From CAVTJL01 sp963735065 (GTDB lineage: Bacteria > Pseudomonadota > Alphaproteobacteria > Geminicoccales > Geminicoccaceae): a stretch of DNA of 64,000 nt. Made by a program: the position numbers and the translations under genes. The notes under the pieces are model-generated. The model had not been told where the DNA came from. It saw only the letters and a program-made list of their open reading frames with translations, and searched no databases. Every line of letters starts with the position of its first letter. Position 1 is the first letter of the stretch. Shown piece by piece: positions 18,278 to 26,739 of the stretch. The stretch lies in contig CAVTJL010000004.1 of assembly GCA_963735065.1 (NCBI GenBank), positions 1,178,001 through 1,242,000 of the forward strand, written 5' to 3'.

Positions 18278-19936
18278 CTAGCCGGCGAGCCGTCTCTTGA
18301 TGGAGCGGCCGGGCATCACCTTCATTGTCGGCTCGAACCGCACGGCCCGATCGCGCCCGCGCAGCTTCGCCGTGTAGAGGGCGATGTCGGCTGCGCGGAG
18401 CAGATCCGCCGCGGCCTCCTGGTCTACGGGAAACACCGCGACACCAATGCTCGCGTTGGTAACGAGAAGCCGGCCCGCATAGTTGATTGGTTCGCGAAGG
18501 GTCGTCTCGATGCGGACTGTGAGCTGGCATGCCTCCATCTGATCGTCCGCCCCAGCCGAGGCAAGAATGGCAAACTCATCACCTGCAAGGCGCGCCACCA
18601 GATCACCCTCGCGAACAGACGAGCACAGGCGTTGACTGAAGGCGCAGAGGACACGATCGCCAGCGTCGTGACCGAGCGTGTCGTTGATCTCCTTGAAATG
18701 GTCGATATCGACCAAAAGCAGGGCAAATTGCTTCTCAGCACTCGCGCTGGACTCGATACGGTGGTCCAGCTCTGCTAGGAATGCTCGCCGGTTTGGTAGC
18801 CCGGTCAGAGAATCATGGGTCGCCTCATGGCGGTAGGCAGCCTCCCGAGCATGGAGATCCGAGACCCGCTGCTCCAGCTCCACCGCCATGTGATTGAGCA
18901 CATGGCCGAGCTCGGCGATCTCATCCTTGCCGCGGATGACCGGCAGGCGGGCGGAAAGGTCGCCCTGCCGCAGCCGATCGCCCAGGTGCTTCAGGGCGGC
19001 AAGGCGATCGGCGATCGCACGCCTCGCATAGGAACGTGCCACGGCGTAGGTGGCCGCAAGCACCAAAAGAATGAGCCCCACCTCGGCAAGAAGCTGGCGG
19101 CGAGCGTCGATCTCCAACCGGTCGAGAGGGGTCTGGACGGCAATGCGAACGCCCGTCGCTGGCGCGCCAGTGACGGCGACCAGCGCTCCATCGATGGTCA
19201 GCCGATTGGCCACATCGTCAGCGTCGAGACTGGCGCCCAGCCACCTCTGGAGCGGTATGATCGGCGTGTCGCTCCGTGCCTCCTGGACGAGCAGGTTGCC
19301 ATCTCGGTCCACAATCTGAACCGCGGTCTCGGCTGGCAGACCAAAGCGCTCGACCACGCTCGTCAGCCACTCGATCGGAATGGCCACGGCGCCGACACCA
19401 CGTACCGCGCCGGAGTCATCACGAAGAGCGGTGAGAATCGGTAGAAGCCGGTCGCCGGTGCGGCGGCCGGCGACAACCGCGCCAACGATGGGCCCCTCGG
19501 CGAGGATAGCCTGACCAAAAAGCGGACGGTCGCCTATGCTGATCTGAGACGAGGCGTCGCCCGCAAGGCATAGGCTCCAGCCCGAGTTGTCGAAGATCGC
19601 GAGTCGCCACCCGCTGGGCAACTGCGAGCGCAGATCCGTCAGTCGGCGGACACACCTTTCTCCGCCCTCCACGAGAACGTCATCACCCTCCGTGAGCGCC
19701 GTGAGGAGCACAGACGCCCGCGCGAGCATGGTCTCGTTCGATGCTGCCAATGCTTCGGCTAGATCCGTGACCTGGGACTCGATGCTCGCGACACGCATCG
19801 TGGGGTCACGAAGCTCGTAGTAGATGAGGAGCGCTGTGGGCGGCAAGACAGCCAAGCCGATCAACAGCAAGAGCTGCAGCCGCACGGTTGACGGCAGCCA
19901 ATCCGCGATCAGATCCGTTAGGCTGCGGTGGATCAC
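18278..19936 (-). CDS. diguanylate cyclase with periplasmic Cache-type sensor, HAMP and GGDEF domains
   Basis: A 552-residue inner-membrane signalling protein making c-di-GMP from GTP. TM1 is at about 20-40, a periplasmic dCache-like sensor at about 45-275 (WRLAIFDNSGWSLCLAG, AVQIVDRDGNLLVQE), TM2 at about 283-303, HAMP at about 305-360, and GGDEF at about 375-535. The active-site loop reads AGDEF (residues 451-455), an accepted active variant. The sequence REGD at 442-445, five residues before it, is a complete RxxD inhibitory site, so product feedback is expected. DSLTGLPNR and DIDHFKEINDTLGHDAGD are intact. It is monocistronic as far as can be seen. Confidence 0.93.
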   Translation of the reverse strand: MIHRSLTDLIADWLPSTVRLQLLLLIGLAVLPPTALLIYYELRDPTMRVASIESQVTDLAEALAASNETMLARASVLLTALTEGDDVLVEGGERCVRRLTDLRSQLPSGWRLAIFDNSGWSLCLAGDASSQISIGDRPLFGQAILAEGPIVGAVVAGRRTGDRLLPILTALRDDSGAVRGVGAVAIPIEWLTSVVERFGLPAETAVQIVDRDGNLLVQEARSDTPIIPLQRWLGASLDADDVANRLTIDGALVAVTGAPATGVRIAVQTPLDRLEIDARRQLLAEVGLILLVLAATYAVARSYARRAIADRLAALKHLGDRLRQGDLSARLPVIRGKDEIAELGHVLNHMAVELEQRVSDLHAREAAYRHEATHDSLTGLPNRRAFLAELDHRIESSASAEKQFALLLVDIDHFKEINDTLGHDAGDRVLCAFSQRLCSSVREGDLVARLAGDEFAILASAGADDQMEACQLTVRIETTLREPINYAGRLLVTNASIGVAVFPVDQEAAADLLRAADIALYTAKLRGRDRAVRFEPTMKVMPGRSIKRRLAG

Positions 19937-20123
19937 GGTCCAACCTTGGCATTGGGGCGGTCATGAGGCCCATGGAACGCTTAAGCGAATATCGACCGGG
20001 ATGCAATCGCCTCTGGCGAGAGACGGCTGTCATGCCTCTCAGCGGGTTGGCCTGACCGGAGCCCTGTGCTCCACTGCGGTGCCAGGACATCGCTGGCAAG
20101 CATGTGGACATTGGTCAGGGGGC

Positions 20124-21683
20124 ATGAAGCAAGCATTCTCGAGAGAGTGGACCGTCTCGAAGCCGGCCGTTCAGTCGACCAAGGGCATGGTGGCTGCCCA
20201 GAATCAGAAAGCCGCCCGGGTGGGCCGCGCCATCCTCGAGGATGGCGGTAATGCCGTCGATGCCGCGATCGCGACCTCGCTCGCTCTGGCCGCCACCGAG
20301 CCATGGATGAGCGGCCTCGGCGGTGGGGGCTGCATGATCGTTCACATTGCAGCTGAGCGGAAGACATGGGCGGTCGACTTCGGCATGGTGGCCCCTCGAG
20401 ACCTCGATCCCGCTGACTATCCGCTGACCGACAGCGAGGCCGGTGACCTCTTTGGCTGGCCCGGCGTCGTCGACGACCGCAACCTGGTGGGCCCACTCTC
20501 GATCTGCGTCCCGACGCAACTCGCCGGGCTTGGGGAGGCCCTGGCTCGGTTCGGCTCGCGCCCCCTTGCGGAGCTGATCGCGCCCGCCGCAGCTCTGGCG
20601 CGCGAGGGGCTCGGCATCGACTGGTATGCCTCGCTGCTCATCGGCTCGGCGGCGCGGCAGCTTGCCCGATATCCAGCGAGCCGAGATGTTTGGCTCCCCG
20701 ACGGCTTCCCGCCCGTGCCTGACTGGCAGGGCAACGATACCCGCCTGCCTCTCGGCCGCCTCGCCGACACGCTGGACGAGGTCGGACGGCGAGGCGTCGA
20801 GGGCTTCTATCGCGGCGATCTCGCGCACCAGATCGTCCAGGACGTCCAGCAGCTGGGCGGTCGCCTGCAGCAGGCGGACATGGAGGCGGTCCGCCCCCAA
20901 ATCCAGGAGGCGCTGGCGATCCCCTATCGCGATGGCTCTGTCTTCGCCATGCCCGGTCTCTTTGCCGGGGTGACCCTCGGCCGATGCCTCGAGACGCTGA
21001 GCGGGCGGTCCTTGACTGGCAGCACGCCTGATGCCGACGCCTACCTCGCCTACGCCCAAGCACTGAACGCGGCATATAAGGACCGGCTGGAGCAGCTCGG
21101 CGACAGCGCTCCCGGGCAGTCCTGCACCTCGCATCTATGTGTGGTTGATCGCCACGGGAACCTCGTGTCCCTCACGCAGACCCTGCTGTCGCTCTTCGGC
21201 AGCAAGGTCGTGCTGCCGTCGACCGGCCTGCTCATGAACAACGGCGTGATGTGGTTCGATCCGAGCCCCGGCCACCCGAACTCCATCGCCCCCGGCAAGC
21301 GGCCGCTCTCGAACATGTGCCCGGTGATCGCGCAGGCCGACGATCGCCGGTTCGCCGTCGGCGCCTCAGGCGGGCGGCGCATCCTGCCAGCGGTCCTCCA
21401 GCTGACGAGCTTTCTCCTCGACTACGCCATGGACCTCGAAGCGGCGTTTCATCAGCCGCGCATCGATGCCAGCGGCACGCCGCTCGTGACGGTGGATGCG
21501 CGTCTGTCCCAACCGGTAAAGGATGCGCTGGCAGACCGGCTCGCGACAACAGAGGCGATGGCCGCCGTTTATCCTCTCAATTTTGCGTGTCCGACCGCCG
21601 TGATGTGCCGTGCCGACGGCGGGCAGAGCTCGGGCGCGGCCGAGCCGTCCCAGCCCTGGGCAGGAGCGCAGGCGGAGCGATGA
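20124..21683 (+). CDS. gamma-glutamyltransferase family protein
   Basis: A 519-residue N-terminal-nucleophile enzyme of the GGT family. ATG 20124 follows CAGGGGG closely and gives the family start (KPAVQSTKGMVAAQNQKAA). Seen: GGNAVDAAIATSLALAATEP, GLGGGGCMIV, then SCTSHLCVVDRHGNLVSLTQTL, where Thr335 should be the autoprocessing nucleophile at the start of the small subunit, and GKRPLSNMCPVI near the C-terminus. The usual GGT TTHYSVVD reads CTSHLCVVD, so the glutamyl specificity may differ; such proteins also occur as cephalosporin acylase-like hydrolases. No signal peptide is visible, unlike periplasmic GGT. It is followed after 34 bases by an SMP-30 gene. Confidence 0.88.
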   Translation: MKQAFSREWTVSKPAVQSTKGMVAAQNQKAARVGRAILEDGGNAVDAAIATSLALAATEPWMSGLGGGGCMIVHIAAERKTWAVDFGMVAPRDLDPADYPLTDSEAGDLFGWPGVVDDRNLVGPLSICVPTQLAGLGEALARFGSRPLAELIAPAAALAREGLGIDWYASLLIGSAARQLARYPASRDVWLPDGFPPVPDWQGNDTRLPLGRLADTLDEVGRRGVEGFYRGDLAHQIVQDVQQLGGRLQQADMEAVRPQIQEALAIPYRDGSVFAMPGLFAGVTLGRCLETLSGRSLTGSTPDADAYLAYAQALNAAYKDRLEQLGDSAPGQSCTSHLCVVDRHGNLVSLTQTLLSLFGSKVVLPSTGLLMNNGVMWFDPSPGHPNSIAPGKRPLSNMCPVIAQADDRRFAVGASGGRRILPAVLQLTSFLLDYAMDLEAAFHQPRIDASGTPLVTVDARLSQPVKDALADRLATTEAMAAVYPLNFACPTAVMCRADGGQSSGAAEPSQPWAGAQAER

Positions 21684-21717
21684 GCAACCCCGGAACCAAC
21701 CAGGAGAAGAATGCCCG

Positions 21718-22635
21718 ATGGGCGAGATGAGGGAGATCACCACCGGCCTGCGCTTTCCCGAAGGTCCGGTGGCGATGGCCGACGGCAGCGTGCTGGTCGT
21801 CGAGATCGAGCGGCGCACGGTGACCAGGGTAGCACCGGACGGCACCAAGACGATCGTCGCCGAGACCGGCGGCGGCCCTAATGGGCTGGCGATCGGCAAG
21901 GATGGCGGCCTCTATGTCTGCAACAATGGCGGGTTCGAGTTTCACGAGGACGCGGATGGCCTGAGGCCGTCGACCCAGGCGCTGGACTACAGCGGCGGTC
22001 GTCTGGAGCGCGTCGACCTTGCATCCGGCGAGGTCCGGACGGTGCATCGCCAGACGGGAAACGGCTTCGAGCTCAGGGGCCCCAACGACCTCGTCGTGGA
22101 TTCGATCGGTGGCATCTGGTTCACCGACCTGGGAAAGCGCCGCGGCCGCGACCTCGACTATGGGGGCGTGTACTACGCGCATCCCGACGGAACGATCCAC
22201 GAGGCCGCCCATCCGGTCTTGACCGCCAACGGCATCGGCCTCTCGCCCGACGGCCGCACCGTCTACGTCGCAGAGACGGAGGGGGCCAGGCTCTGGGCGT
22301 TCGACCTCGAGGGACCAGGGAAGGTGCGCAAGCATCCGTGGCCGAGCCCGCACGGCGGTCGGCTCGTCTACGCCGCCGGAGGTCGCTATCAGCGCTATGA
22401 CAGCCTCGCCGTCGAGGCTGACGGCAACATCTGCGTCGCGACGCTGATGGAGGGCGGCATCACGGTCGTGGCGCCGGACGGCCGGCTCGTCGAGTTCGTG
22501 CCCCTGCCGGACCGCTACGTCACCAACATCTGCTTCGGCGGCCCGGACCTGCGCACCGCCTTCATCACCCTCTCGATGAGCGGGCGTCTCGTGGCCATGC
22601 CCTGGCCACGCCCGGGCCTCCGGCTCAACTTCTGA
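21718..22635 (+). CDS. SMP-30/gluconolactonase/LRE family lactonase
   Basis: A 305-residue six-bladed beta-propeller, probably hydrolysing a sugar lactone. ATG 21718 has an AGGAG box 11 bases before it and gives the conserved beginning GLRFPEGPVAM with metal-ligand Glu15. Further family marks: GPNGLAIGKDGGLYVCNNGG, RGPNDLVVDSIGGIWFTD (Asn ligand), ANGIGLSPDGRTVYVAET, and DSLAVEADGNICVATL with the metal/catalytic Asp. Adjacent on the same strand to the GGT-like gene. It fits the sugar-acid theme of the gntK/gnd and enolase-superfamily genes upstream, although it is not in their operon. Confidence 0.9.
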   Translation: MGEMREITTGLRFPEGPVAMADGSVLVVEIERRTVTRVAPDGTKTIVAETGGGPNGLAIGKDGGLYVCNNGGFEFHEDADGLRPSTQALDYSGGRLERVDLASGEVRTVHRQTGNGFELRGPNDLVVDSIGGIWFTDLGKRRGRDLDYGGVYYAHPDGTIHEAAHPVLTANGIGLSPDGRTVYVAETEGARLWAFDLEGPGKVRKHPWPSPHGGRLVYAAGGRYQRYDSLAVEADGNICVATLMEGGITVVAPDGRLVEFVPLPDRYVTNICFGGPDLRTAFITLSMSGRLVAMPWPRPGLRLNF

Positions 22636-22784
22636 CGCGCCGGAGCACGTCAGGCATGCGATTCGGTCGAGGAATCATCGCCTTGAACGCCCGGGGAGGC
22701 TGCCCACATCGCTGATTGACGCTGGCTCCACGAACGTGCCCATGTGGGACCGTTGGTGGGGCCAGAGCATGTATCGAGGTGATT

Positions 22785-23288
22785 ATGGCAAACTCCGTCA
22801 ATCCGACTCTAGCGGTCGACCTGGTCCGGGGCGCGGCCGATCTTCTCCGTCCTCGTCACACTGACGCGGATATCGCCCTCGGTGCCATGGCAGGCCTTGG
22901 CCTTCTTCGCGGAGTCATTCTCGAGCAGGCCGGCTACAACGCAATGCGTCAGCTCGACGACTGGCTGCGGGCCCAGCTCGAGGAGCGGCGGGCCGTTCGC
23001 GGCCAGACAACGGCCAGGGGCGAGCCCCCAGCACTGCCGGAGCCGGGGCCGGGCTTCCATCGTGCCGCCACGATCATGAAGGATGCCGTCTATACCTGCC
23101 TCTTTTTCCATCCCCACGCGCCGGGGAACGAGCTTCTGCTCGCCGCCGCAGGCTCCCTGGTCGACCTCGTCGTCGAAGGCCTGGGCCAGGTGCCGTCGTG
23201 GGCGGCGGTGCACGAGGCCCTTGGAGAGGGCACGGCAGACCCGGGCACCGACACGCCACGGCCGCACGGGATGATCCTCCTGCAGTAG
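22785..23288 (+). CDS. hypothetical protein
   Basis: A 167-residue soluble protein read from ATG 22785, which has GAGGT 4-8 bases upstream. Mostly helical: residues about 5-60 (AVDLVRGAADLLRP, ALGAMAGLGLLRGVILEQ, MRQLDDWLRAQLEE) and 85-140 (ATIMKDAVYTCLFFHP, ELLLAAAGSLVDLVVEGLGQ). No family recognised and no membrane segment. It is alone between the SMP-30 gene and a convergent lipoprotein gene. Confidence 0.55.
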   Translation: MANSVNPTLAVDLVRGAADLLRPRHTDADIALGAMAGLGLLRGVILEQAGYNAMRQLDDWLRAQLEERRAVRGQTTARGEPPALPEPGPGFHRAATIMKDAVYTCLFFHPHAPGNELLLAAAGSLVDLVVEGLGQVPSWAAVHEALGEGTADPGTDTPRPHGMILLQ

Positions 23289-23298
23289 GCAGCGCGCA

Positions 23299-23336
23299 GC
23301 CGGCGTCGCCGGGCCTCACGGCCTGTCGGCGCCGGC
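23299..23336. terminator. hairpin between convergent genes
   Basis: A 17-base imperfect stem (14 of 17 paired) with a TCAC loop lies exactly between two convergent stop codons (23286-23288 and 23337-23339). It has no T-run on either side, so it is a factor-independent terminator only by position and stem strength. Confidence 0.5.
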
Positions 23337-23930
23337 CTAGTCCTCCTGATTCTGCTTGTCCTTCTTGGCGTTTTTGGCGGCCTTCTTGCCGAAGACGGAA
23401 CGGGTCGCATCGACATTGGTCTCGCCGTTCTTGGCGCAGACCTGGGTCGAGGGATCGCACACCACATTCTTCTTGGGCACGATGGTGCCGTCCGGCTGCT
23501 GCACCGCCAGCGCCGGCTTGCGGCCGAACTGCTGCCGGGTCTGGCTGTAGCTGGGCGTGCCCTTCTTGGCGCAGACCTCGTCACTCAGATCGCACCTCAC
23601 GCCGCGCTGGGGCGAGTAGTAGGGATCGCGGTGGCTGTGGTCGCCGACCGCGTTCTTGAGGCTGTCGGCCGAGTCGCGGCCGAAATACTCGCGCGTCAGG
23701 CCCACATCCGGACCGTTGCGGTCATAGCAGACCTGCTGCCCGCGATCGCACACCACCCCGGGCGTAGGGCTGTATCGGTTGCTGCTGCTGCCGCCCCAGC
23801 CGAGGCCCGAGCCGTACCCCGCGGTCGGACCGCCGCCGAAGAGCGAGCCGCCATGGCCGCCTCCAGGCGCAGCGCAGCCGCCCAGCGCCAGCAGCAACAT
23901 CACGCCCAGCCACCGCATCGAGCGGGGCAT
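23337..23930 (-). CDS. lipoprotein with three CD-x(5)-VC repeats (YcgJ/Fels1-like)
   Basis: A 197-residue protein with a signal peptide and lipobox (LLLALGGC), then a Gly/Ser linker, then three tandem units of about 45-55 residues. Each has V-x-C-D, five to six residues, V-C, and about 13 residues later T-R-x-x-F-G: GVVCDRGQQVCYD...TREYFG, GVRCDLSDEVCAKK...TRQQFG and NVVCDPSTQVCAKN...TRSVFG. The pattern resembles the small YcgJ/Fels-1 prophage protein family, which normally has fewer copies. The paired Cys within each unit probably form disulfides in the periplasm. The tail is very Lys-rich. It ends the minus-strand run containing the barnase/barstar pair, 21 bases after the phosphoribosyltransferase stop. 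Confidence 0.75.
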   Translation of the reverse strand: MPRSMRWLGVMLLLALGGCAAPGGGHGGSLFGGGPTAGYGSGLGWGGSSSNRYSPTPGVVCDRGQQVCYDRNGPDVGLTREYFGRDSADSLKNAVGDHSHRDPYYSPQRGVRCDLSDEVCAKKGTPSYSQTRQQFGRKPALAVQQPDGTIVPKKNVVCDPSTQVCAKNGETNVDATRSVFGKKAAKNAKKDKQNQED

Positions 23931-23951
23931 CTGTCTCTCCCGAGATTGGAT

Positions 23952-24776
23952 TCATGTCAGCCTACCAAGAAACGGCAGGTGGCGGTAACGTTCCGCATAG
24001 TCGATGCCATAGCCGACGACGAAGACGTCCGGGATCACGAAGCCGGTGAAGTCGGGCTCGATGTCGACGACGCGCCGGCTGGGCTTGTCGAGCAGCACGC
24101 AGGTCCACACCCGGGCGGCACCGTGCCCCAGCAGCATGTCGCGGGTGAAGGCGAGCGTGCGGCCGCTGTCTTGGATGTCGTCCACCAGCAGCACGTTGCG
24201 GCCGCCGATCGAGCCCGGCATCTCGCCGATCACCTTGACCGTGCCGCGGCTCTCGGTGCCGGCGCCGTAGCTCGAGACCTGCAGGAACTCCACCTCGGGA
24301 TGCCGGCCCACCGCGTCGAGCGCGCGGACGAGGTCGGCGGTGAAGACGAAGGCGCCTTTCAAGAGGCCCACCACCGTCAACGGCTCGGGCACGATCCGGG
24401 CGATGTGTCCGGCCAGATCGTGGACCCGGCTGGCGATGGCCCCTTCCGCGAAGAGCGGCACGACCTCGGGCTCGGGCTCCTGCCCCGCGGCCGCCTCGGC
24501 CTCGCCTTCCAGGCTCAAGGTCACATCCGGCCGCTCCGCCGCGACGTCCCGCAGCACGCGCAGCAGGCGCTCATAGTCCTGGCCGAGCCGGCCGCGGGCC
24601 CGCGCCGCGTCGCGCCAGACGACCTCGATCGGGCCCTCGATGTCGGTGCGCAGCACGTCATAGAGGGCATCGAGGTTGGGCGGCGGGCCCATCGGGAAGC
24701 CCAGATCCCGCGCCAGCCGCTCCATGACCGCGCGGCGGTCGGGCAGCTCGCCATCGAGCTCACAGCGCTTGGTCAC
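23952..24776 (-). CDS. barstar-family immunity domain fused to hypoxanthine phosphoribosyltransferase
   Basis: A 274-residue two-domain protein starting at GTG 24776 and overlapping the upstream barnase stop by 4 bases. Residues about 3-92 match barstar, the barnase inhibitor: beta-strand RCELDGELPD, helix, then LGFPMGPPPNLDALYDVL, in which Asp36 and Asp40 correspond to barstar Asp35 and Asp39 (the latter caps the barnase active site), then IEVVWRDA, the VLRDVAAERP helix and VTLSLEG strand. Barstar Tyr29 is not conserved. Residues about 105-274 are a complete HPRT: LLKGAFVFTADLVRAL, SSYGAGTESRG, the PRPP loop VDDIQDSGRT at 198-207, and GYGIDYAERYRHLPFLG. HPRT salvages hypoxanthine/guanine with PRPP. 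A fusion of immunity protein with a purine-salvage enzyme is not an arrangement I know. Confidence 0.85.
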   Translation of the reverse strand: MTKRCELDGELPDRRAVMERLARDLGFPMGPPPNLDALYDVLRTDIEGPIEVVWRDAARARGRLGQDYERLLRVLRDVAAERPDVTLSLEGEAEAAAGQEPEPEVVPLFAEGAIASRVHDLAGHIARIVPEPLTVVGLLKGAFVFTADLVRALDAVGRHPEVEFLQVSSYGAGTESRGTVKVIGEMPGSIGGRNVLLVDDIQDSGRTLAFTRDMLLGHGAARVWTCVLLDKPSRRVVDIEPDFTGFVIPDVFVVGYGIDYAERYRHLPFLGRLT

Positions 24777-25267
24777 CGCGGCACCTCCTCGAATGTCTCG
24801 TAGTGGTCGAGCGTGACCTCGATCAGGCCGTCGCTCGAGAAGACGAGCCGCCTCGCCCCGCGCCGGCGGCAGGTGGAATCGATGTCCGCCTCGCGCCAGC
24901 TGCGGCCCCGCGCCTCGGGCAGCCGGCGCTCGCGGTTGCCGAAGCGGTCGCCGCCGATCATGTGGCCCGGCGCCACGCTGCAGAGATCCGTGCCCGGCCG
25001 CCAGCCCAAGGCCTCGGCCTGGCGCTTGGTGAGGTAGCGCTCGGGCAGCCTGCCGCTGGTCCTGAGGCTCGTCACGGTCTCGACGAAGGCGGCAGGGTCA
25101 TGGAGGCCCAGCTGGTCCGCGAAGCGCTGCAGACCGGCCTGATCCGCCTGCGCCGCCAGGGCCGGGCCGAGCGCCAGCAGGAGCCCCAGGCCGAGCGCCG
25201 CCAGCGCCTGCCGACCCCGCCCCACGGCCCCGACCCACGCCCTCGCCCGTCGTCCGCCTCGCAGCAT
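24773..25267 (-). CDS. secreted barnase-like guanyl-preferring ribonuclease
   Basis: A 164-residue protein with signal peptide (hydrophobic LAALGLGLLLALGPALAAQ, cleavage near 39-40) and a barnase domain. ATG 25267 follows a GGGGGGAGG box; the much longer open frame upstream is spurious. All catalytic residues of barnase are found by hand alignment: Lys81 (barnase K27), Arg112 (R59), Glu126 general base (E73, in SWREAD), Arg140 (R87) and His155 general acid (H102, in DHYETF); GGDRFGNRE matches GGDIFSNRE. Cys96 and Cys133 fall at barnase positions 43 and 80 and could form a disulfide. It hydrolyses RNA 3' of guanosine. The immunity gene follows with a GTGA overlap. It could be an exported toxin or a nutrient-scavenging RNase. 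Confidence 0.9.
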   Translation of the reverse strand: MLRGGRRARAWVGAVGRGRQALAALGLGLLLALGPALAAQADQAGLQRFADQLGLHDPAAFVETVTSLRTSGRLPERYLTKRQAEALGWRPGTDLCSVAPGHMIGGDRFGNRERRLPEARGRSWREADIDSTCRRRGARRLVFSSDGLIEVTLDHYETFEEVPR

Positions 25268-25320
25268 CGCCTCCCCCCAACCCGGCCTCGCCCCCACTCT
25301 AGCGGCGGTGCGGCTCCCGG

Positions 25321-26493
25321 CTAGACCCGGGAGAGGCCGCAGACGGGGCGCAGGCGCGTGCCGAGCCAGCTGCCGAGGAAGGCGAAGACGAGCCACACCC
25401 AGCCATGCAGGCTGCCCGAGGCGATGCCCGAGAAGAAGGCGCCGATGTTGCAGCCATAGGCGAGACGCGCCCCATAGCCCAGGAGCAGCCCGCCCCCCGC
25501 GGCCGTCAGCACGTCCGTGCGCGAGAGCCTGAGCGTCGGCTGGAAGCGGCCGGCGAGACCGGCGGCGGCGAAGGCGCCAAGGAGGATGCCGAGGTTCATC
25601 ACCGAGGTGGTGTCGTGCCAGAGCGAGGCCTGCAGCGCCGCCGCCTGCCCCTGCCAGTAGGGCCAGGAGGCGACGTCGATGCCCACCGCCTGGAAGAGCT
25701 TGGCCCCCCAAAGGGCAAAGCCCGAGGTGATGCCCCACGGATGGCCGGCCAGGACGAGGGTGGCGAAGTTGAGGAGCGCCAGCGCCACCGCACCGGCGAG
25801 GAGCGGCCAGGGCCCGCGCAGCCAGTCCGGCCGCTCGCTCGCGCGCGGCGCCAGCCCGCGACGCCGCTCGACGAGGCGGGTGAGAAGCGCGATCGCGGCG
25901 AAGAGCCCGAGGTTCAAGGCAAGCGCCGGCACGAGGCCCAGCGAGCTCACCGCCGACCAGCCCGGCAAGGCGGGCAGGCCATACCAGAAGGGCAGATTGG
26001 CCGTGGCGATCACCGAGCCCAGGACGAAGAACAAAAGAGTGACGACCATGCGGCTGCTGCCGCCGCCGACGGTGAAGAGCGTGCCCGAGGCGCAGCCGCC
26101 GCCGAGCTGCATGCCGAGCCCGAACACGAAGGCGCCGACCATCAGGCTGGGCCCGAGCGGCATGACCCAGCCGCCCACCGGCTGCCCCCAGACGCTGCCC
26201 GCCGCCAAAGCGGGAAAGAACAACAGCACGGCCAGCGCCAGCATCACCATCTGGGCGCGCAGGCCGCTGCCCTCGCCCGTGACGACGAAGCGCCGCCAGG
26301 CGGAGGTGAAGCCGAAGCTCGCATGATAGAGGGCCAGCCCCAGGAGCGCTCCCACGATGAACAGGGCACCCTGGCGCGGGCCCGAGGCCTGAATCGCGAG
26401 CAGTGCTCCCAGAACAAAAAGGGCGCTGCCGACGATCAGCGGCCCCGTCGCCGACCGCCGTGCCGCCGACACCCGACTAATAGCAATCGCCAT
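25321..26493 (-). CDS. YeeE/YedE family (TsuA-type) membrane transporter
   Basis: A 390-residue multi-pass inner-membrane protein of the YeeE/YedE sulfur-transport family, which takes up thiosulfate or related sulfur compounds. ATG 26493 is chosen because GAGGAAAG lies 5-12 bases upstream. About 10 hydrophobic segments are visible, and the two family cysteine motifs LGGGCASGTLFTVGGG (near 140) and YGCNIGAFFSG (near 355) are intact; these cysteines relay thiosulfate through the pore. A partner TusA/YeeD gene is not next to it. It lies 53 bases upstream of the barnase gene on the same strand and may be co-transcribed with it. Confidence 0.9.
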   Translation of the reverse strand: MAIAISRVSAARRSATGPLIVGSALFVLGALLAIQASGPRQGALFIVGALLGLALYHASFGFTSAWRRFVVTGEGSGLRAQMVMLALAVLLFFPALAAGSVWGQPVGGWVMPLGPSLMVGAFVFGLGMQLGGGCASGTLFTVGGGSSRMVVTLLFFVLGSVIATANLPFWYGLPALPGWSAVSSLGLVPALALNLGLFAAIALLTRLVERRRGLAPRASERPDWLRGPWPLLAGAVALALLNFATLVLAGHPWGITSGFALWGAKLFQAVGIDVASWPYWQGQAAALQASLWHDTTSVMNLGILLGAFAAAGLAGRFQPTLRLSRTDVLTAAGGGLLLGYGARLAYGCNIGAFFSGIASGSLHGWVWLVFAFLGSWLGTRLRPVCGLSRV

Positions 26494-26739
26494 CTGTGCT
26501 TTCCTCGAAACAACACTGACGAATGCGCCATAGATCGTGCGGTGGGCCGCCCCTGTCAACGCGCCCGCATCGCCCGGAGCCCGGCCTCGGCTTCCCACCC
26601 GAAACATTAGAGCACCTTCATCCCGGCCCTGCCTAGAACGAACGCGCGGCCCTCACGCAAACGCCATCGCCCCGCGAGCGGGCATCCGCTCCACGCGGAC
26701 CCGGCAGGGTCGACAGCTCTTTTTTTCACTTTTTGTCGG

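Noticed and set aside
25268..25738. Long N-terminal extension of the barnase frame
   Set aside because: It lies antisense-phase over the YeeE/YedE gene, is Gly/His/Arg-rich, and a strong GGGGGGAGG box plus signal peptide fix the start at 25267.
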